The notes beneath the pieces are model-generated. The model worked only from the letters and a program-made list of their open reading frames with translations, had not been told where the DNA came from and made no database searches. This document shows positions 20,076-20,888 of a stretch of 20,888 bases of DNA, piece by piece (the first letter of the stretch is position 1; each line of letters begins with the position of its first letter). The stretch lies in IMG/VR virus record IMGVR_UViG_3300032331_001817, positions 1 to 20,888 of that record; one strand, given 5' to 3'. The DNA is from a virus. The position numbers and the translations under genes are program-made.

Positions 20076-20888
20076 ATGCAGTTATTCCCCCATCAGCAGG
20101 AAGCCAAGCTCTTCTTGCTCTCTAGGCGAAGAGCCATACTGGCCGACCAGCCCCGTGTTGGTAAGACGCTGCCCACAGCAGCTGCTGCATTAGAAAACCT
20201 ACCGGCCCTGATCGTCTGCCCAGCCATTGCTAAGACAGTCTGGGAGGCTGCCTTTGCTCGGCTCGCCCCCAACGTCTCGGTCCATGTGGTCAATGGCAAA
20301 CAGCAGGCTTCAGAGGTAAATTCAGCAGATATCACCATCATCAACTACGATGTTTTGCAGTATGGTGTAACGCACGTTGACAGATATAGCACACTGGTTC
20401 TCGATGAATGCCACAGAATTAAAAATCCAAAGGCCCAAAGAACGAAGGCTGCAATGCTGGCCATGAAGAAGGTGTCCCATGTCTATGCATTGTCTGGCAC
20501 GCCAATTCCGAATCGGCCCATCGAGCTGTGGCCCATCCTGCACGGCCTTGGCATTTATAGAGGCGGCTGGTTTGACTTTGCAGCCAGATACGCCAAGCTC
20601 TGGAATTCGCCATGGGGCTTAGATGCCAGTGGCGCGTCAAATTTGCCAGAGCTGAAAGAACTCATGCGGCCTCATGTCTTGAGACGCAAAAAAGAAAACA
20701 TCTTCAAAGACTACAAAGACCCGCAAGTTTCTCTGATCACCTTTGATCTGCCCAATGACAAACGCGAGCAAGCCTTTGATGCCGATGCCTTGATGGCAAA
20801 CCCCAACGCCTTGCTGGCCTTTGAGGGTTTGGCAGAGATCATGCGCGAGGCCGGTATGCGTAAGGTGAAGGCTGCCAGTGAATTCATC
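20076..20888 (+). CDS. SNF2-like DEAD/DEAH helicase, N-terminal part (cut by window end)
   Basis: The 271 visible residues start MQLFPHQQEAKLFLLSRRRA. They contain helicase motif I as ADQPRVGKT (Lys30), the Walker B box LDECHRIKNPKAQR (DECH at 110-113), motif III SGTPIPN (140-146), then GLGIYRGGWFDFAARYAKLW and HVLRRKKENI, the usual order of SNF2-family ATPases. The second RecA lobe (motifs V and VI) is missing because the frame runs off the window. Phage SNF2-like proteins are usually replication or recombination helicases. The ATG at 20076 has GAGGAAA eight bases upstream. The P-R-V-G-K-T form of motif I replaces the usual G-x-G-K-T but keeps the Lys and Thr. Confidence 0.85.
   Translation, partial: MQLFPHQQEAKLFLLSRRRAILADQPRVGKTLPTAAAALENLPALIVCPAIAKTVWEAAFARLAPNVSVHVVNGKQQASEVNSADITIINYDVLQYGVTHVDRYSTLVLDECHRIKNPKAQRTKAAMLAMKKVSHVYALSGTPIPNRPIELWPILHGLGIYRGGWFDFAARYAKLWNSPWGLDASGASNLPELKELMRPHVLRRKKENIFKDYKDPQVSLITFDLPNDKREQAFDADALMANPNALLAFEGLAEIMREAGMRKVKAASEFI

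Overview
The window is part of the genome of an uncultured tailed bacteriophage (Caudoviricetes). The capsid, adaptor, ejection-protein and replication genes point to a podovirus with an SU10-type capsid/adaptor set. The host is probably a Gram-negative bacterium, because the phage carries a complete inner-/outer-membrane spanin pair. Moderate GC, proline-rich Rz/Rz1 genes and a winged-helix gene of a type seen in betaproteobacterial phages fit a freshwater betaproteobacterial host, but this is inference. No integrase, tRNA, CRISPR array or insertion sequence was seen, and no stretch over 300 bases lacks a gene.

Layout. (1) 1-219: a suspect contig end. An 83-base copy of an internal piece of the capsid gene is joined to the last ~45 codons of an unidentified gene. 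(2) 227-3993: major capsid protein with a strong terminator behind it, then a small capsid-proximal protein, a GT-A type glycosyltransferase, the head-tail adaptor, a tail-associated protein and a repeat-rich protein. (3) 4002-6671: a lower-GC tail-fibre module, with a YadA-like repeat fibre ending in a self-cleaving S74 chaperone and two small companion genes. (4) 6674-9486: a lysis region of tightly overlapping small membrane proteins, a cysteine-rich lipoprotein, a two-helix holin candidate, an Rz gene with Rz1 nested inside it, and a GH19-type endolysin. (5) 9494-18184: C1q-like virion protein, probable tail-tube/nozzle protein, a GNAT-like protein and a block of Ala/Gln/Gly-rich putative ejection proteins. 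All of 227-18184 is read on the plus strand, with many ATGA/TAATG start-stop overlaps.

(6) 18185-20888: a change of strand and function. A leftward operon of four small genes faces a rightward Cro/CI-like regulator across a 113-base control region. A leftward Enc34/DUF2815-type single-strand DNA-binding protein and a rightward SNF2-like helicase (cut by the window end) diverge from a second control region. The two leftward promoters I propose share the element AAAGT-N2/3-ATTTCTGT directly upstream of the -10 box. This suggests common control of the two leftward transcripts and is the most interesting regulatory signal here.

No clear-cut new defence or anti-defence system is visible. The best candidates for something undescribed are the shared leftward promoter/operator element with a possibly leaderless regulator, the cluster of small membrane proteins around the lysis genes, and the extra cysteine-rich lipoprotein beside a complete spanin pair.
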